In this document: piece after piece, positions 9,796 through 19,195 of the stretch
Layout of the letters: each line of letters begins with the position of its first letter
How positions within the stretch are numbered: the first letter of the stretch is position 1
Assembly (NCBI RefSeq): GCF_001294455.1
Contig: NZ_LIKT01000015.1
Span: 1-64,000 of the forward strand
Source: Phaeobacter sp. 11ANDIMAR09
GTDB taxonomy: Bacteria > Pseudomonadota > Alphaproteobacteria > Rhodobacterales > Rhodobacteraceae
DNA length: 64,000 nt
Direction of reading: 5' to 3'
Position numbers and translations under genes: made by a program
The notes under the pieces: generated by a model
Seen by the model: the letters and a program-made list of their open reading frames with translations, nothing else
The model's database searches: none
Told to the model about the DNA's origin: nothing

Positions 9796-12132
9796 ATGAG
9801 TAGCGATCAAACCCACTCGCATTTTGCCACCCGGGAAGACCTGGGCCATTTTGAACAATTGGCCACGCCCATGTGGGTCTTTGACGTCGAAAGTCATGAC
9901 ATTTGGTGGTCAAACGCCGCAGGTATTCTGTTTTGGGAGGCCCCAAGCCTGGAGGCTCTCCTGCAAAGAGATTTTTCCACGGACAGTGATGTCGTACGCA
10001 CTCGATTGCGCCAGATCGTGCGAAATGGCTACAACCAAAACCGGATCCAAGACACCTGGACGCTTTATCCAAACGACGAGCCCAAACACGTCATTTTGTC
10101 TTTTCTCCCCATTACCATCAAACAAGGCACAGATGCGGTCCTCATCGAGGTAAAGCAATTTGCCGACAGTGTTGTCGATGCGGATTCCCTGCGAATCCTC
10201 GAAGCTGCCCGCGCCTCGGCTTTGATGGTCAGCACCTTTTCAGCAGAGGGCCATCTGCTGGCGCAAAACCCGGCAGCGCTCGCCTGCTATGGACCGCCAC
10301 GGCCCGGCCTGAACGGCAATGAGATGGCTGGTCGACTCAAAGATCCGGATGTCGCGGTACAGCTCCTTGAAACCGCCAGGAACGGCAAAAGCCTGGACCT
10401 GGAACAGCTTGTCTGGACACAACACGGCTCTCGGGTGCACCGCATCCAGGCGCGGCGGGGCCGCGATCCGATTACCGGTGTCTTTGCAACGGTTGTGAGC
10501 GAGGAAGATGTCACCAAACAGAATGCTTTGCGATTGCAAATGCAGGCGCTGAACGCGCAGCTTGAACGTAAAGTGGAAGACCGCACCAGGCAGCTCGACA
10601 CCAGCGAAGAGCGCTATGCCCTGGCCACGCAATGCGCCGCAGTCTGGGATTGGGACCTGCAGCAAAACCATCTGTTCCTGTCCCCCAATTTCCTTGAGGC
10701 TCTGGAGCTTGACTCTGATTTTCAGACCGATACATTGCTCGACAGCTCAGTAGACAGCATCGCCTTCAAAATTCTGCACCCTGACGACCTGGCCTCTTTT
10801 CAGGCCGAGGTGATGCGCCACCTGAAAGAGCCCGATGTGCCCTTTAGCCATGAGCACCGGATAAAAACCGGGTCCGGCTCCTATCGCTGGTTTCATGCCC
10901 AGGGCAAATCAATTGTCGGTCCAGATGGCCGGGCGACCCGCTCCGTAGGCATTCTTACGGACATCACCGAACGCAAAGAGCTCGAAGCTTCGCTTTTTGC
11001 GGCGCATCGCTCCGAAGCGATTGGCCAGCTTTCAGGAGGTATCGCGCATGATTTCAACAATCTGCTTACGGTCATCTTGGGAAATGCTGAACTGTTGGAC
11101 ATGTCTGACAGTGCCAATCACGAGCTGATAACTGCTATCAAGACCGCTGCACTGCGCGGAGCGGATCTGACCCGCCACCTGCTTGCTTATTCCTGCAAGC
11201 AAACCCTGCACCCCAGGCCGATGGACCTGTCTCGGCTCATTACCGGCATGAATAGAACCTTGTTGGACGGCCTCACGGAGGGGATCAAGGTAGAAACCAA
11301 GATCGCTGGTGCTCTGTGGCCCATCCATGCCGATGCAACCCAGGTCGAAAGTGCTCTATTGCATCTTGCGCGCAACGCCTGTGAGGCCATGCCTCAGGGT
11401 GGGCAACTGGAAATTTCCTGCCGGAACCATGTGGTGACGCAGGTGCAACCCCTTGCCGGGGGGGAACATAGCCTGGCGCCGGGTGACTATGTTGAAATCC
11501 AGGTCTGCGACAGTGGCGAGGGCATGACACCTGCGACGCTCAACCGGGCCAGTGAGCCCTTTTTCACCAGCCGCAAGGCCGGGCAGGGCAGTGGGTTGGG
11601 CCTATCCGTGGTCTTTGGCTTTGCACAGCAATCTGGCGGCGGAGTCGCCCTGCACAGCCAGCGCGGCGCAGGCACCCGCGCCTCGCTGTTCCTGCCTCGT
11701 TCGTTTCAGGAACCCGTGGCCCAGCCTCAGGCCGATACCCCAGCACCGATTGCCGGCAGTGGCGAACATGTGCATCTTCTGGAAGACGATGGCGCCGTGC
11801 AGAGCACGCTGCGTGGCATTCTTGAATCTCTGAACTACCGGGTCACCCAATCCAGCGATGCAACAACCGCCATGCAGGTCATTTCGCAGGGACCACTCCC
11901 CGCCTTGATCCTTGCCGATGTGGTACTAAAAGGCAGTGAAAGCGGTGTCGAGTTTGTGGAACGACTTCGCCGCCACCATCCGCAAATCAAGGCCGTTTTG
12001 ATGTCGGGCTATACCCAGAATGAAGAAGTGCTGGCCGCGCTGGCCGACCATGGTCATGTCTTTTTCCAAAAGCCGATGAACAAGGCCGGATTGTCGCAAA
12101 TCCTTAGTGCGGCTTTGCAAAGCAAAACCTAG
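9796..12132 (+). CDS. soluble PAS-containing hybrid histidine kinase
   Basis: About 778 residues from the ATG at 9796; the frame is open back to 9685, but the upstream part has no family-like sequence and no ribosome-binding site is convincing at either start. Order: PAS-like region (about 12-120), second PAS-like region (about 140-240), short coiled coil, PAS fold 3 with PAC ending in DITERKELE (about 275-400), dimerisation/H-box with phospho-acceptor H418 (GIAHDFNNLLTVI), a HATPase_c domain (GEGMTPATL, GSGLGLSVVFG), and a C-terminal receiver with D708. No transmembrane segment is visible, so it senses an internal signal. No response-regulator gene is adjacent, making it an orphan. Confidence 0.87.
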   Translation: MSSDQTHSHFATREDLGHFEQLATPMWVFDVESHDIWWSNAAGILFWEAPSLEALLQRDFSTDSDVVRTRLRQIVRNGYNQNRIQDTWTLYPNDEPKHVILSFLPITIKQGTDAVLIEVKQFADSVVDADSLRILEAARASALMVSTFSAEGHLLAQNPAALACYGPPRPGLNGNEMAGRLKDPDVAVQLLETARNGKSLDLEQLVWTQHGSRVHRIQARRGRDPITGVFATVVSEEDVTKQNALRLQMQALNAQLERKVEDRTRQLDTSEERYALATQCAAVWDWDLQQNHLFLSPNFLEALELDSDFQTDTLLDSSVDSIAFKILHPDDLASFQAEVMRHLKEPDVPFSHEHRIKTGSGSYRWFHAQGKSIVGPDGRATRSVGILTDITERKELEASLFAAHRSEAIGQLSGGIAHDFNNLLTVILGNAELLDMSDSANHELITAIKTAALRGADLTRHLLAYSCKQTLHPRPMDLSRLITGMNRTLLDGLTEGIKVETKIAGALWPIHADATQVESALLHLARNACEAMPQGGQLEISCRNHVVTQVQPLAGGEHSLAPGDYVEIQVCDSGEGMTPATLNRASEPFFTSRKAGQGSGLGLSVVFGFAQQSGGGVALHSQRGAGTRASLFLPRSFQEPVAQPQADTPAPIAGSGEHVHLLEDDGAVQSTLRGILESLNYRVTQSSDATTAMQVISQGPLPALILADVVLKGSESGVEFVERLRRHHPQIKAVLMSGYTQNEEVLAALADHGHVFFQKPMNKAGLSQILSAALQSKT

Positions 12133-12186
12133 AGGCAGCGCGCCTCGGCGACCGGATGCAGTTCCTGCAGTAAGAACCTTGCAGGA

Positions 12187-12636
12187 TTAGAGAATATCCA
12201 GCGAGACCTTGACCCGGTCCATGACCACCGAGGTGTTGAACCTGCTGACATTGGATTCATCAAAAAAATATTCCTGCGTGAAAGCTTCATACTCTTTAAT
12301 GTCCTTAGTGACGACGATCAGAATAAAATCTGCGTCGCCTGTCGCATAGTAGCACTGCTGTACCTCGGAAGCGGCGCGCATGCGCTGCTTGAACGCATCC
12401 AGATGCCTGCGGCTTTCGCGTTCCAGAACCACTTCGACGATAATTGTCATCTCGCGGCCCAGCTTGGCGGGAGACAGAACCGCAATTTCGCTCTCAATCA
12501 CACCGGAATCACGCAGACGTTTTACTCGTTTCTGTACCGCAGGCGGTGAAAGGCCAACCTGAGCGCTCAGCGCATCGGCAGTCAAACGGGCATTGCCCTG
12601 CATCAGTTTCAGTATTTCCAGATCTTTGTCGTCCAT
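12187..12636 (-). CDS. Lrp/AsnC-family regulator
   Basis: 149 residues: N-terminal HTH (about 4-60) and a C-terminal RAM ligand-binding domain (about 70-145, with CYYATGDADFILIVV). It is the last gene on the minus strand after the M20, ammonia-lyase and M24 genes, 66 bp downstream of the M24 gene, so it probably belongs to that operon and senses the amino acid produced or consumed there. It resembles the second Lrp at 16428-16901 (same length, same QQCYY-TG-DFILIV block), so the two look like paralogues. Confidence 0.9.
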   Translation of the reverse strand: MDDKDLEILKLMQGNARLTADALSAQVGLSPPAVQKRVKRLRDSGVIESEIAVLSPAKLGREMTIIVEVVLERESRRHLDAFKQRMRAASEVQQCYYATGDADFILIVVTKDIKEYEAFTQEYFFDESNVSRFNTSVVMDRVKVSLDIL

Positions 12637-12702
12637 GTTCTGATAAAGCGCAGAACACGGTCAAAGGACAACCGGTTTCTGCGCCCAATACTTGAGACTT
12701 GG

Positions 12703-13872
12703 CTAGATGACCGGCAATTCAGGAACCGCGCGACGGGTGAGCAATTCGGCTCCTTGCGCGCGAATGACAATGTTTTCTTCATGCACCATGATCAGATTAT
12801 CGCCATAGCCCAGCGAGGGTTCTAGTGTCAGCACCATGCCCTCTTGCAGCGGCGTCGTATCAAAATCGGCATGCGAGGGCTGTTCGGTCAGCTGCATCCC
12901 TAGCCCATGACCCAACCTGCCGATGTCGCCGCCCTGGTCGTCCAGCTCAGCGATGACCCGCTGCATGGCCTGAAACAGGTCCCGGCAATTATTGCCCGGT
13001 TGCGCAGCGGCAATCCCAGCCTCAGTTGCCCGCCACAACACATCATAGGCCCGGCGGGCAGCATCATCAGCTGCGCCGATGGCAAAGTTGCGGTCAAAAT
13101 CGCAGAAATAGCCATCCCAGGTGGCGCCGGTATCCAGCATTAGCACATCCCCCTGTTTTAGGGGGCGGCGGGAGGGCGGCGAAATCACATCAATATAGCC
13201 GCCGGGGCCGGCGCCGCCCACCAGATAGGGCACATCATCTGCGCCTTGCGCCAAGGCCTCACGGCGAAAGGCACGAAACACCTCTTCCAGCGGCATTCCC
13301 TGCGATACCTGGCTCGGCACCTGGTCAAATGTGGCCGATCCAATCGCGCAGATATGCGCCAGTTTTTCAATTTCGGCCACAGATTTTACCATCCGCAAAC
13401 CCTGAACCAAACTAGTTGCATCCGCCAGTTGCAGCCCCGGCAGGGCCTGCACCAGACGCTCCCAATCGCCCAAGGGCATCCGCAATGAGGTCTCGTGACC
13501 TTTCAAAACACCAAGACGCGCACCGCGCTGTGCCAGGGGCGCCAGAAGCTCGGTCAAGACGCTTATCCCGTCATCCTGCGGGGCAGGGGCGCTCCAGGTG
13601 CGGATATCTTCGATCCAAGTCTGCCGCATCAAGGCGGCGCCGATTTCCGGGATCACCGCAACTGGCTTGCCCGAAGCCGGAACAAACAGGAACCAGGGCC
13701 GTGTCGGGCTTTGCCAGAACAGGGTGTGAAACCCGCTAAAATAGCGCACATCGGGTTCGCTCCACAGCAACAGTCCCTCCAGCCCCTGAGCTGCCATCAA
13801 CTTTTGAGCTTTTTCCGTGCGGACCTTAAACTCGGCCGCCTCAAAACCGCGCGCAGGCCCTTCACGCCGCAT
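12703..13872 (-). CDS. M24-family metallohydrolase (Xaa-Pro aminopeptidase/creatinase fold)
   Basis: 389 residues from the ATG at 13872, which has GGAGG six bases upstream and overlaps the end of the ammonia-lyase gene; the frame is open to 13896. N-terminal creatinase-like domain (about 10-150) then the pita-bread M24 domain. All five dinuclear metal ligands appear: two Asp in LDTGATWDGYFCDFDR, His in GHGLGMQ, Glu in LTLEPSLG and Glu in VHEENIV. M24 relatives include Xaa-Pro peptidases, creatinase and ectoine hydrolase (EutD/DoeA). Placement with an ammonia-lyase and an amidohydrolase suggests a small amidic or cyclic amino-acid derivative as substrate; that is inference. Confidence 0.85.
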   Translation of the reverse strand: MRREGPARGFEAAEFKVRTEKAQKLMAAQGLEGLLLWSEPDVRYFSGFHTLFWQSPTRPWFLFVPASGKPVAVIPEIGAALMRQTWIEDIRTWSAPAPQDDGISVLTELLAPLAQRGARLGVLKGHETSLRMPLGDWERLVQALPGLQLADATSLVQGLRMVKSVAEIEKLAHICAIGSATFDQVPSQVSQGMPLEEVFRAFRREALAQGADDVPYLVGGAGPGGYIDVISPPSRRPLKQGDVLMLDTGATWDGYFCDFDRNFAIGAADDAARRAYDVLWRATEAGIAAAQPGNNCRDLFQAMQRVIAELDDQGGDIGRLGHGLGMQLTEQPSHADFDTTPLQEGMVLTLEPSLGYGDNLIMVHEENIVIRAQGAELLTRRAVPELPVI

Positions 13873-15055
13873 CGCTTTCCTCCATGATCTGAGCAAAGAT
13901 TGCGGGATCCGTGACCCCTTCGGACCCGATCAGCAAAACACGCGCGCTGTGATCCAGCCCCAGCTTTTGCGACAGCTCCGCATCCTGACGGGCCGCAATG
14001 AGCGCTGCCAATCCGGCAATGGCGCTTTCGCCCGCTTCGATCGCCTCATCCCCGGGCAGGGGGCGCGCCAATAGACGTACAGCGGGGGCAACCAGGCCTT
14101 CAGGAATTGTCAGAAAATCCGAAGCCTCTTCGCCCAGGATCTCCCACGCCATTCCCGAGGGTTCACCGCAGGACAGACCCGCCATCAGAGTTTCGGTCTG
14201 AATGGCAAAAGTGGTGGCCTCGCCGGCGCGTCCGCTTTCAAACAGGCAGGCCGCAAGTTCGGGTTCAACAATCACCACCCTCGGCGCTTCTGCCCCCCAG
14301 TGTTGACGCAGACCGGCAACAACGCCCGCCGCCAAACCGCCGACACCGCCCTGCAAAAACACATGGGTTGGCGCCTGATCCAGGCTGTCGCAGATCTCCT
14401 GGGTCATCACCCCGTACCCCGCCATCACATCCCGCGGCGGTTCAAAATAGCCCTCCCAGGAGGTATCTGAGACCACGAACCAGCCGTTCTCTTCGGCTTC
14501 CTTTTTGGCCAAGATCACCGACTCATCATAATCGCCACTGATACGGATCACCTCAGCGCCCAGGTCTCGCATGGCTTCCGCACGCCCTTCACTGACCTCC
14601 GCGTGAATATAGATCCGGCAGGGCGCCCCAAAGCGCTGGCAGCCCCAGGCCAGGGAACGCCCATGATTGCCGTCTGTCGCAGAAACAAGCGTAATTTCGG
14701 CAGCCTCCGCCTTATACTTGCCGGTGCGAATTTCTTGCAGCGAAACCTCTTGGCCAAGTTTGGCAGAGATTTGCCGTTGCAACACCCGCTGGGCCGCATA
14801 AGATCCGCCAAGCGCCTTGAAACTGCCAAGTCCAAACCGGGGTCCTTCGTCCTTATACAGGACCGCGCCAACGCCAATCTTATCCGCCAGCGTTTTCAGC
14901 GAAACCAGCGGAGTAGGCTGATAGCCCTCCCACTGGGTGATTTCGGCACGGGAGGTGGCAAAATCCTGGCGCGACAGCACACGTTCTGCGGCGTCACCCT
15001 CACGTCTTTTGGCGGCAACATGGCCAAGCTTGGCAGCGGGAAGAAGATCAAACAT
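13862..15055 (-). CDS. dpaL: 2,3-diaminopropionate ammonia-lyase-like PLP enzyme
   Basis: Fold-type II PLP enzyme expected to split 2,3-diaminopropionate into pyruvate and two ammonia. The ATG at 15055 gives 397 residues, matching E. coli YgeX; the frame is open upstream to 15235 inside the M20 gene and that extension is not credible. The family signature KDEGPRFGLGSFKALGG places the PLP lysine at K80. It overlaps the M20 stop upstream by 8 bp and the M24 start downstream by 11 bp, a sign of one operon. It could act on a related diamino acid; threonine dehydratase-like EutB of ectoine degradation is a cousin but the GPRFGLGSFKALGG motif favours DpaL. Confidence 0.85.
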   Translation of the reverse strand: MFDLLPAAKLGHVAAKRREGDAAERVLSRQDFATSRAEITQWEGYQPTPLVSLKTLADKIGVGAVLYKDEGPRFGLGSFKALGGSYAAQRVLQRQISAKLGQEVSLQEIRTGKYKAEAAEITLVSATDGNHGRSLAWGCQRFGAPCRIYIHAEVSEGRAEAMRDLGAEVIRISGDYDESVILAKKEAEENGWFVVSDTSWEGYFEPPRDVMAGYGVMTQEICDSLDQAPTHVFLQGGVGGLAAGVVAGLRQHWGAEAPRVVIVEPELAACLFESGRAGEATTFAIQTETLMAGLSCGEPSGMAWEILGEEASDFLTIPEGLVAPAVRLLARPLPGDEAIEAGESAIAGLAALIAARQDAELSQKLGLDHSARVLLIGSEGVTDPAIFAQIMEESDAA

Positions 15056-16202
15056 CGGTAGTCTTTCGGCTGGGGAGGCGATCACGGACCAGATCCGCCC
15101 AGAGGGCAGCGCCGATCGGCAAAAGCGCATCGTTGAAATCATAGTCGGCAGAGTGCAGCGGCTGGCCATGGGCGCCGCTGTCTCCATTGCCCAACAGCAG
15201 GAAGCAGCCAGGAAGGGCAGCGCTGAAATGGGCAAAATCCTCGGAAAAGCTCATCGGCGCACGATCCGGTATCGTCTCAAGCCCAAGCTTCTGCGACACG
15301 CGCACAACGGCCTCGGTGGGGGCTTTGGCATTCATCGTCTCAATGAATTCAGTGTTAAAGCTCATCTCAACCGAAATGCCATGGGCCGCCGCAATGCCTG
15401 AGCTGATCTGGCGCATGAAGCCTTCCAGCGCCAGGCGATCCTTGGGTAGACGGGCCCGCACGTCGCCCTTGAGCAAGGTCTTGCCGGGCAGCACATTGCG
15501 CTGCCCATCGGTGATGAATTCGGTGACTGAAACCACGGCACCAGAAGATGGCGCCAATTTGCGGGACACTATTGTCTGTAAGGCCAGAACGACTTCGGCG
15601 CCTACAGTAATGGTATCCACCCCGACATGGGGCATCGAGGCATGACCGCCCTGACCATTCAGGGAAATCTCAAACAGGCTTTCGCTGGCGCAGATCTGCC
15701 CCTGACGCGTTGAGACCTGCCCCACTGGCGCACCGGGCAAATTGTGAATGGCATAGACTTCTTCCAAGCCAAAACGCTCCAGCAGCCCCTCGGCGAGCAT
15801 GGCCTGCGCGCCAAGCCCGTGCTCTTCGTTGGGTTGGAAGATAAACACCACGGTGCCCTCAAAATCTCGGCTCTGCGCCAGTTTTTCAGCGGCGCCCAGC
15901 AGCATGGCCATATGGCCGTCATGGCCACAGGCATGCATGACACCCGGGTTCTGCGAGACATAGTCCTGATTGCCAATCTCGTGAATGGGCAGCGCGTCCA
16001 TGTCTGCGCGCAGGCCAATTGCACGGTTGCCGCCGCCTGACTTGAGCACACCTACGACGCCCACCCCCTCCTGCACCTCCAAACCCAACTGCTGCAGCCT
16101 CTGTGCGACCCGGGCCTTGGTCCGTTGTTCTTCAAAGCCAAGCTCAGGATCCCGATGCAACTGTTGCCGCAACGCCGTCAGATCTCTGTGAAACTCATTC
16201 AT
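15048..16202 (-). CDS. M20-family amidohydrolase (aminoacylase/hippurate hydrolase type)
   Basis: 384 residues. Metal-site motifs are HACGHDGH (C92, H94) and QPNEEHG (E126-E127), with a dimerisation domain in the middle (HVGVDTI, about residue 195). The family removes acyl groups from N-acylated amino acids or opens amides. First gene of the minus-strand operon M20-dpaL-M24-lrp, so the likely job is to release a free amino acid, perhaps 2,3-diaminopropionate, from an N-acyl form. The 225-bp gap upstream (16203-16427) should hold its promoter; no clear operator was recognised there. Confidence 0.87.
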   Translation of the reverse strand: MNEFHRDLTALRQQLHRDPELGFEEQRTKARVAQRLQQLGLEVQEGVGVVGVLKSGGGNRAIGLRADMDALPIHEIGNQDYVSQNPGVMHACGHDGHMAMLLGAAEKLAQSRDFEGTVVFIFQPNEEHGLGAQAMLAEGLLERFGLEEVYAIHNLPGAPVGQVSTRQGQICASESLFEISLNGQGGHASMPHVGVDTITVGAEVVLALQTIVSRKLAPSSGAVVSVTEFITDGQRNVLPGKTLLKGDVRARLPKDRLALEGFMRQISSGIAAAHGISVEMSFNTEFIETMNAKAPTEAVVRVSQKLGLETIPDRAPMSFSEDFAHFSAALPGCFLLLGNGDSGAHGQPLHSADYDFNDALLPIGAALWADLVRDRLPSRKTTDV

Positions 16203-16427
16203 GGAACGCCCCCTATTGTGGTTTTAGAATTTACCCAGAACTCAAAAGGACAGGCATCATTCTTTCGCCGGAATAGGAGTATTTTTCTCGCTTTTCCTCG
16301 ATTTTGTGATTGTTTTCGGAACCGCAAAAGGCCGCACACCGCCGGTGCAGATTCTGGACTGAAGATTGTGCAGCCATTTCGGAATTATCATCCTAAAGCG
16401 CTGCGAGGTCACTGCCCCCTTGGCAGG

Positions 16428-16901
16428 TTAAAGGGGCACCTGCAAACCTGCCTTTATGCGGTTTACAACAACATTTGAATGAAACCGTCGGATGTTGGGG
16501 TTGTCCGTAAACACCTGGCGGCTGAACTCTTCATAGGCAGCCATATCCGCAGATGTGACAATCAGAATGAAATCAGTGTGCCCCGTCACATAGTAGCATT
16601 GCTGCACATCATCCAAAGCAAGCATGGAACGGCGAAATTCATCCAGAAGATCTGTACGTTCGCGTTCCAGCTCGACCTCAACAATAAAAGTCATGGGCCG
16701 GCCAACAGCCTTGGTGGAAAGGACAGATATGTCGGCTTCGATAATACCTTCATCCCTGAACCGCTTCATCCGCCGTTGAACCGACGAGCGTGACGTCCCA
16801 ACGAGATCCCCCAAATCGTCTGCCGTCAGCCGGTTATTCCGCTGAAGCAACGTTAGAAGCTTCTTGTCCGTTTCATCCAGCGCAGTTGGCATTTTGCTCA
16901 T
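16428..16901 (-). CDS. Lrp/AsnC-family regulator, second copy
   Basis: 157 residues from the ATG at 16901, with AAGG four bases upstream; an adjacent ATG (16904) and an open frame to 16955 also exist. HTH about residues 10-65 and RAM domain about 75-150, with QQCYYVTGHTDFILIV. It lies between the M20 operon (same strand) and the divergent transaminase gene, so it is well placed to control both. Paralogous in appearance to the Lrp at 12187-12636. Confidence 0.88.
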   Translation of the reverse strand: MSKMPTALDETDKKLLTLLQRNNRLTADDLGDLVGTSRSSVQRRMKRFRDEGIIEADISVLSTKAVGRPMTFIVEVELERERTDLLDEFRRSMLALDDVQQCYYVTGHTDFILIVTSADMAAYEEFSRQVFTDNPNIRRFHSNVVVNRIKAGLQVPL

Positions 16902-17019
16902 CATACCTTCAAATGTTGCGGCACTTATCTCACAAATATAGCAAAGTTCAGGCAAGATGCTCAGAGAAAACCCGTAATTTCAAACGAACACGCCAAATAC
17001 TCGCATCGAAAGTTCCCTC

Positions 17020-17970
17020 ATGCAGAAATCTCCTCAGTTAACCGATCGCCACGTTGATCCGCGCAACTACCCCCCTGGCGTTGCCTATATGGACGGGCAA
17101 TATCTGCCGATCCAGGAGGCCAAGCTCTCCGTTCTGGATTATGGATTTCTCCACTCCGATGCGACCTATGATGTTGCCCATGTATGGAATGGCGCTTTCT
17201 TCAGATTGGGAGACCATCTGGAGCGCTTTTTCCGCGGTATGGGGGAACTGCATATGAACATTCCTTATAGCAAGACACAAGTGGCCGAAGTCCTGCACAA
17301 CTGCGTGGCCCTATCCGGACTTGAAAATGCCTATGTGGAATTCATCTGCACACGGGGCACCTCCCCGAACTTCAGCCGCGACCCCAGGGATGCCGAAAAC
17401 CGCTTTATCGCTTTTGCCATTCCTTTTGGCTCGGTTGCGAACGAAGAACAGATGAAACGGGGCTTGCACATGGCCGTAACAGATGTCCTGCGCATCCCAC
17501 CCTCCTCTGTCGACCCAACCGTAAAGAACTATCACTGGCTGGATATGGTTAAGGCGCTATATGCAGCCTACGCGCGGAGGGCAGACACGGCAGTGCTGCT
17601 CGATGCCCACGGCAATGTATCAGAAGGGCCCGGGTTCAATGTCTTTGCAGTTAAGGACGGTGTGATTTCGACACCCGATCTGAGCGTCTTGCTCGGCGTG
17701 ACACGCCAAACCGTCTTTGACCTCTGCACAGAGGCAGGCATCCAATGCAACGCCCAGGATATCTCGGTTGCAGAGTTGATGGCAGCGGATGAAGTCTTTG
17801 TGACATCAACCGCAGGCGGCGTTATGCCTGTTTCCAGAATTGACGGGCAACCGATTGGAGCAGGAGACGTTGGTCTCCTCTCAAAACGATTGATGGCGCT
17901 CTACTGGCAACTTCACGAGGACGACACATATCGCGAGGCAATCAGCTATTCAAAATCATCCAGGTTGTAG
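17020..17970 (+). CDS. fold-type IV PLP transaminase, (R)-amine transaminase-like
   Basis: 316 residues of the class IV (D-alanine/branched-chain) aminotransferase family. From memory it aligns well with fungal (R)-selective amine transaminases: LDYGFLHSDATYDV, WNGAFFRLGDHLERF, AYVEFICTRG, DPTVKNYHWLDMVKAL with PLP lysine K169, EGPGFNVF and TSTAGGVMPVS. D-amino acid and branched-chain transaminases of the same fold differ in several of these blocks, so a true (R)-amine or D-amino-acid substrate is possible. Divergent from the lrp gene over 118 bp. The gene stops 108 bp before an IS30 element. Exact substrate unknown. Confidence 0.82.
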   Translation: MQKSPQLTDRHVDPRNYPPGVAYMDGQYLPIQEAKLSVLDYGFLHSDATYDVAHVWNGAFFRLGDHLERFFRGMGELHMNIPYSKTQVAEVLHNCVALSGLENAYVEFICTRGTSPNFSRDPRDAENRFIAFAIPFGSVANEEQMKRGLHMAVTDVLRIPPSSVDPTVKNYHWLDMVKALYAAYARRADTAVLLDAHGNVSEGPGFNVFAVKDGVISTPDLSVLLGVTRQTVFDLCTEAGIQCNAQDISVAELMAADEVFVTSTAGGVMPVSRIDGQPIGAGDVGLLSKRLMALYWQLHEDDTYREAISYSKSSRL

Positions 17971-18078
17971 GGCGCCCCAAACAACATACCTGCAATTCGA
18001 TAGTGGCAGTGCCCGTATTGCCGTCACCTACCCGTTGTAACCACCAGAGGCACAGGTCTCTCTCTGATCTGCTCCCTT

Positions 18079-19195
18079 GTGAGCGATACTTGAACCGCGA
18101 CTCCTATTCCTTCTGAGGGTAGGGGGATCGACCCATTTCCTCCATCATTTTTTCGCGGAAGACTTCGGCGGGTGTTTTCCATCCGAGGCATTTACGGGGC
18201 GTGTTGTTGAGGCGATCGCAGATCATCTTCATATCGTGATCTGTGCATTGCCGGATGTCGCGCTTACGCGGGAGCCATCTTCGAAGCCTGCGGTTTGTAT
18301 TCTCGACAGTACCTTTTTGCCAGGGGCTGGATGGATCACAGAACCAAGTCTGTGTCCCGATCTCAGCCTGCAGGTGGGGCCAGCTTACAAACTCCGTGCC
18401 ACGATCAAAGGTAATTGACTTGCGTGCAGGGAGGGGAAGATCACGGATGGCATCCATAATCTTTCCCATGACAGGTTTTGTCCGCTTATTTGGGTTCTTC
18501 AGGATCACTGTGAACCGGCTGACACGCTCGACGAGTGAGGTGACGTTGGTTTGACCAAGCTTCTGTTTGAACAGCATCAAATCAGCTTCCCAGTGACCGA
18601 ACTGGCGGCGGTGAGCGACATCGTCGGGGCGGAAAAGGATACTGACATCGCGATGGAATTTAGGCTCTCTGCGGCGTCTGGTTCGCCGGGGCCTGCGCGC
18701 GACACGGTGCGTTGGAAGGTACCACCACAAATCTTCGCGCTGACCTTCCTTGGAATAGATGTAGCGGTAAATCGTTTCCTGGCAGACCCTTGGAATGGTC
18801 CTTTCATGGATCATGCGGTTGCCGATTTGCTCGGGCGTCCATCCGTTTTTGATCCGCTCGATCACGCGCTGGAAAAGTTCGGGATGCTTCATCAGTTTGC
18901 GTTGTCGCGCGCGACGATCTGCGGCCATCATCTGGGCGGCCGCGCCGTAATAGCCATCACACTTTGGCATGCATTCATCAGAGAAATGATTGCGCTTAAG
19001 TTCTCGAAAGATCGTCGACCGACAGCGCTTCAATACACGCGCCATCTCATCAACAGGGACCTTCGCATGCCTCCAGCGTTCTATTTTGCGTCTCTCTGTG
19101 ATACTCAGTTGGGTGTAAACGGCTCCCATGGCGATTCCTCTCGTCAGATAACATCTTGTTTTCTAACAAGAGTCGCACTTCAAAGTAGCGCGCAC
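18079..19195 (-). mobile_element. IS30-family insertion sequence
   Basis: About 1.12 kb element with one intact transposase gene on the minus strand. Imperfect ~30-bp terminal inverted repeats are visible: the left end begins GTGAGCGATAC-TTGAA and the right end, read on the minus strand, begins GTGCGCGCTACTTTGAA, both continuing to a shared GCGACTC-T-TT. No clear short target duplication flanks the ends, so exact limits are uncertain by a few bases. It sits between a transaminase gene and a secreted-protein gene and interrupts no recognisable frame. Confidence 0.85.
18104..19129 (-). CDS. IS30-family transposase
   Basis: 341 residues, full length. N-terminal HTH_38-type domain (TQLSITERRKIERWRHAK, about 5-50) followed by a DDE integrase core: first Asp in GHWEADLML, second in TFDRGTEF, and Glu in SPWQKGTVENTNRRLRR. 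Encoded inside the inverted repeats of the element, with the frame undamaged, so the element may still be active. Confidence 0.93.
   Translation of the reverse strand: MGAVYTQLSITERRKIERWRHAKVPVDEMARVLKRCRSTIFRELKRNHFSDECMPKCDGYYGAAAQMMAADRRARQRKLMKHPELFQRVIERIKNGWTPEQIGNRMIHERTIPRVCQETIYRYIYSKEGQREDLWWYLPTHRVARRPRRTRRRREPKFHRDVSILFRPDDVAHRRQFGHWEADLMLFKQKLGQTNVTSLVERVSRFTVILKNPNKRTKPVMGKIMDAIRDLPLPARKSITFDRGTEFVSWPHLQAEIGTQTWFCDPSSPWQKGTVENTNRRLRRWLPRKRDIRQCTDHDMKMICDRLNNTPRKCLGWKTPAEVFREKMMEEMGRSPYPQKE

Noticed and set aside
12133-12186. CCTGCA-N10-TGCAGG hairpin between the hybrid kinase and lrp genes
   Set aside because: Arms are only six bases, with no T tract in either direction; too weak to call a terminator.
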